From positions 1 through 15,421 of the forward strand of contig JAOZKQ010000020.1 in assembly GCA_029935275.1 (NCBI GenBank): a stretch of DNA of 15,421 nucleotides, read 5' to 3'. Positions 15,118-15,421 of this stretch are shown here, one piece after another. Position 1 is the stretch's first letter, and each line of letters starts with the position of its first letter. Under the pieces are notes generated by a model. It was given only the letters and a program-made list of their open reading frames with translations, was not told the origin of the DNA and did no database searches. The position numbers were made by a program, and so were the translations under genes. This DNA is from Bacteroidales bacterium (GTDB lineage: Bacteria; Bacteroidota; Bacteroidia; Bacteroidales; VadinHA17).

Positions 15118-15297
15118 AGGTCAGTAGATAACTACATAGTTTTTACATACTGCATTTCAGTAATTTACAAGTTCTGATATTTATCAAAACGTTTAAGATA
15201 AGTTTATATCTAATTAAAATCATTCGTTTCTTTTTATAAAAACAAATATAACAAGGGTTTAATAAATATATAATATGCATATAACTACTGACCTCTA
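15115..15297. mobile_element. 183-bp miniature inverted-repeat transposable element (MITE)
   Basis: The left end TAGAGGTCAGTAG (15115-15127) is the exact reverse complement of the right end CTACTGACCTCTA (15285-15297). Allowing one mismatch the match extends to 16 bp. Both ends directly abut copies of the 8-base sequence TAACAAAT, the mark of a transposition event. The interior is very AT-rich and has no credible coding frame, so movement would need a transposase supplied by a related full-length element elsewhere. An 8-bp duplication is used by several insertion-sequence families; I cannot assign one from the ends alone. ATAACTAC occurs near both ends (15128-15135 and 15281-15288). On the minus strand, 15250-15243 reads TATATTTG, a perfect -7 box. 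The element supplies the sigma stop codon. Confidence 0.85.
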
Positions 15298-15305
15298 TAA
15301 CAAAT
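15298..15305 (+). repeat. Target-site duplication, right copy
   Basis: TAACAAAT lies directly after the right inverted repeat and one base before the ATG of the next gene, identical to the left copy. Confidence 0.85.
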
Positions 15306-15306
15306 A

Positions 15307-15421
15307 ATGACCAAAAGGCCTGACATACCTGTTTTTCTACCTTCTGGTTGCCTGAGTCTCGAATCTATTCTGAAATATCAGGATGGAGGATATTCCAAAA
15401 TGGAAAATGAGAAAATCTCGC
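15307..15421 (+). CDS. Probable zinc-finger anti-sigma protein, N-terminus only (cut by window edge)
   Basis: An ATG at 15307 opens a frame of 38 codons that is still open at the window end. Residues 15-34 (CLSLESILKYQDGGYSKMEN) match the start of the zf-HC2-type anti-sigma domain seen beside Bacteroidota ECF factors, of the form CLS...L..Y..G..S..E. The HxxxCxxC part that would confirm zinc binding is beyond the window. It lies directly after the ECF sigma gene on the same strand, the usual place for an anti-sigma factor. Without the inserted MITE its start would overlap the end of the sigma gene. Such proteins are often membrane-anchored, but only the cytoplasmic start is visible here. Confidence 0.6.
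   Translation, partial: MTKRPDIPVFLPSGCLSLESILKYQDGGYSKMENEKIS

Noticed and set aside
15115..15297. Phase-variable invertible promoter flanked by inverted repeats, as known in Bacteroides
   Set aside because: The inverted repeats are themselves flanked by an exact 8-bp direct repeat, which is explained by transposition and not by site-specific inversion. No invertase gene is in view, although inversion cannot be fully excluded.

Overview
The window is an AT-rich stretch of bacterial chromosome that most likely comes from a member of the Bacteroidota. The clues are perfect TAnnTTTG promoter elements, frequent ATGA-type gene overlaps, TonB C-terminal domains opening with EEMPxFxGG, and an ECF sigma factor of the short type common in that phylum. 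I see no rRNA, tRNA or CRISPR array.

Positions 1-10191 (minus strand) hold one long, tightly packed operon. In transcription order it encodes a dihydroorotate-dehydrogenase-like flavoprotein, then MrpE, MrpF, MrpG, an MbhD-like protein (DUF4040), an MbhE+MrpB fusion, MrpC, MrpD, a second larger antiporter-like subunit of NuoL type, and NuoH-, NuoB-, NuoC-, NuoD- and NuoI-like subunits. The last is cut by the window edge. This is the gene order of the archaeal Mbx/Mbs respiratory complex (ABCD-F-G-H-H'-M-J-K-L-N), not of a Nuo complex I. The catalytic subunits agree. The NuoD-like protein keeps the N-terminal CxxC, but its C-terminal NiFe motif is reduced to CxxE. The NuoB-like protein has lost one of the paired cysteines that bind the proximal Fe-S cluster. 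The complex is therefore probably an ion-pumping, ferredoxin-type oxidoreductase that does not make hydrogen.

Positions 10192-11258 hold a very AT-rich divergent promoter region, a small single-domain cupin, a small ribbon-helix-helix protein, and a non-coding gap with a degenerate 7-bp tandem repeat and a candidate bidirectional terminator hairpin.

Positions 11259-15421 hold an envelope cluster. On the minus strand, a TonB-like protein is followed by a secreted VIT-VWA protein that itself ends in a TonB C-terminal domain. Divergent from them, on the plus strand, are an ECF sigma factor and the start of a probable zinc-finger anti-sigma protein.

The most striking hidden feature is a 183-bp miniature transposable element (15115-15297). 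It has 13-bp perfect terminal inverted repeats and an 8-bp target duplication (TAACAAAT), and lies exactly between the sigma gene and its partner. Removing it in silico restores a sigma frame ending Asn-Asp-Gln-Lys-Ala-stop that overlaps the start of the downstream gene. The insertion therefore supplied the present sigma stop codon and separated two formerly overlapping genes.
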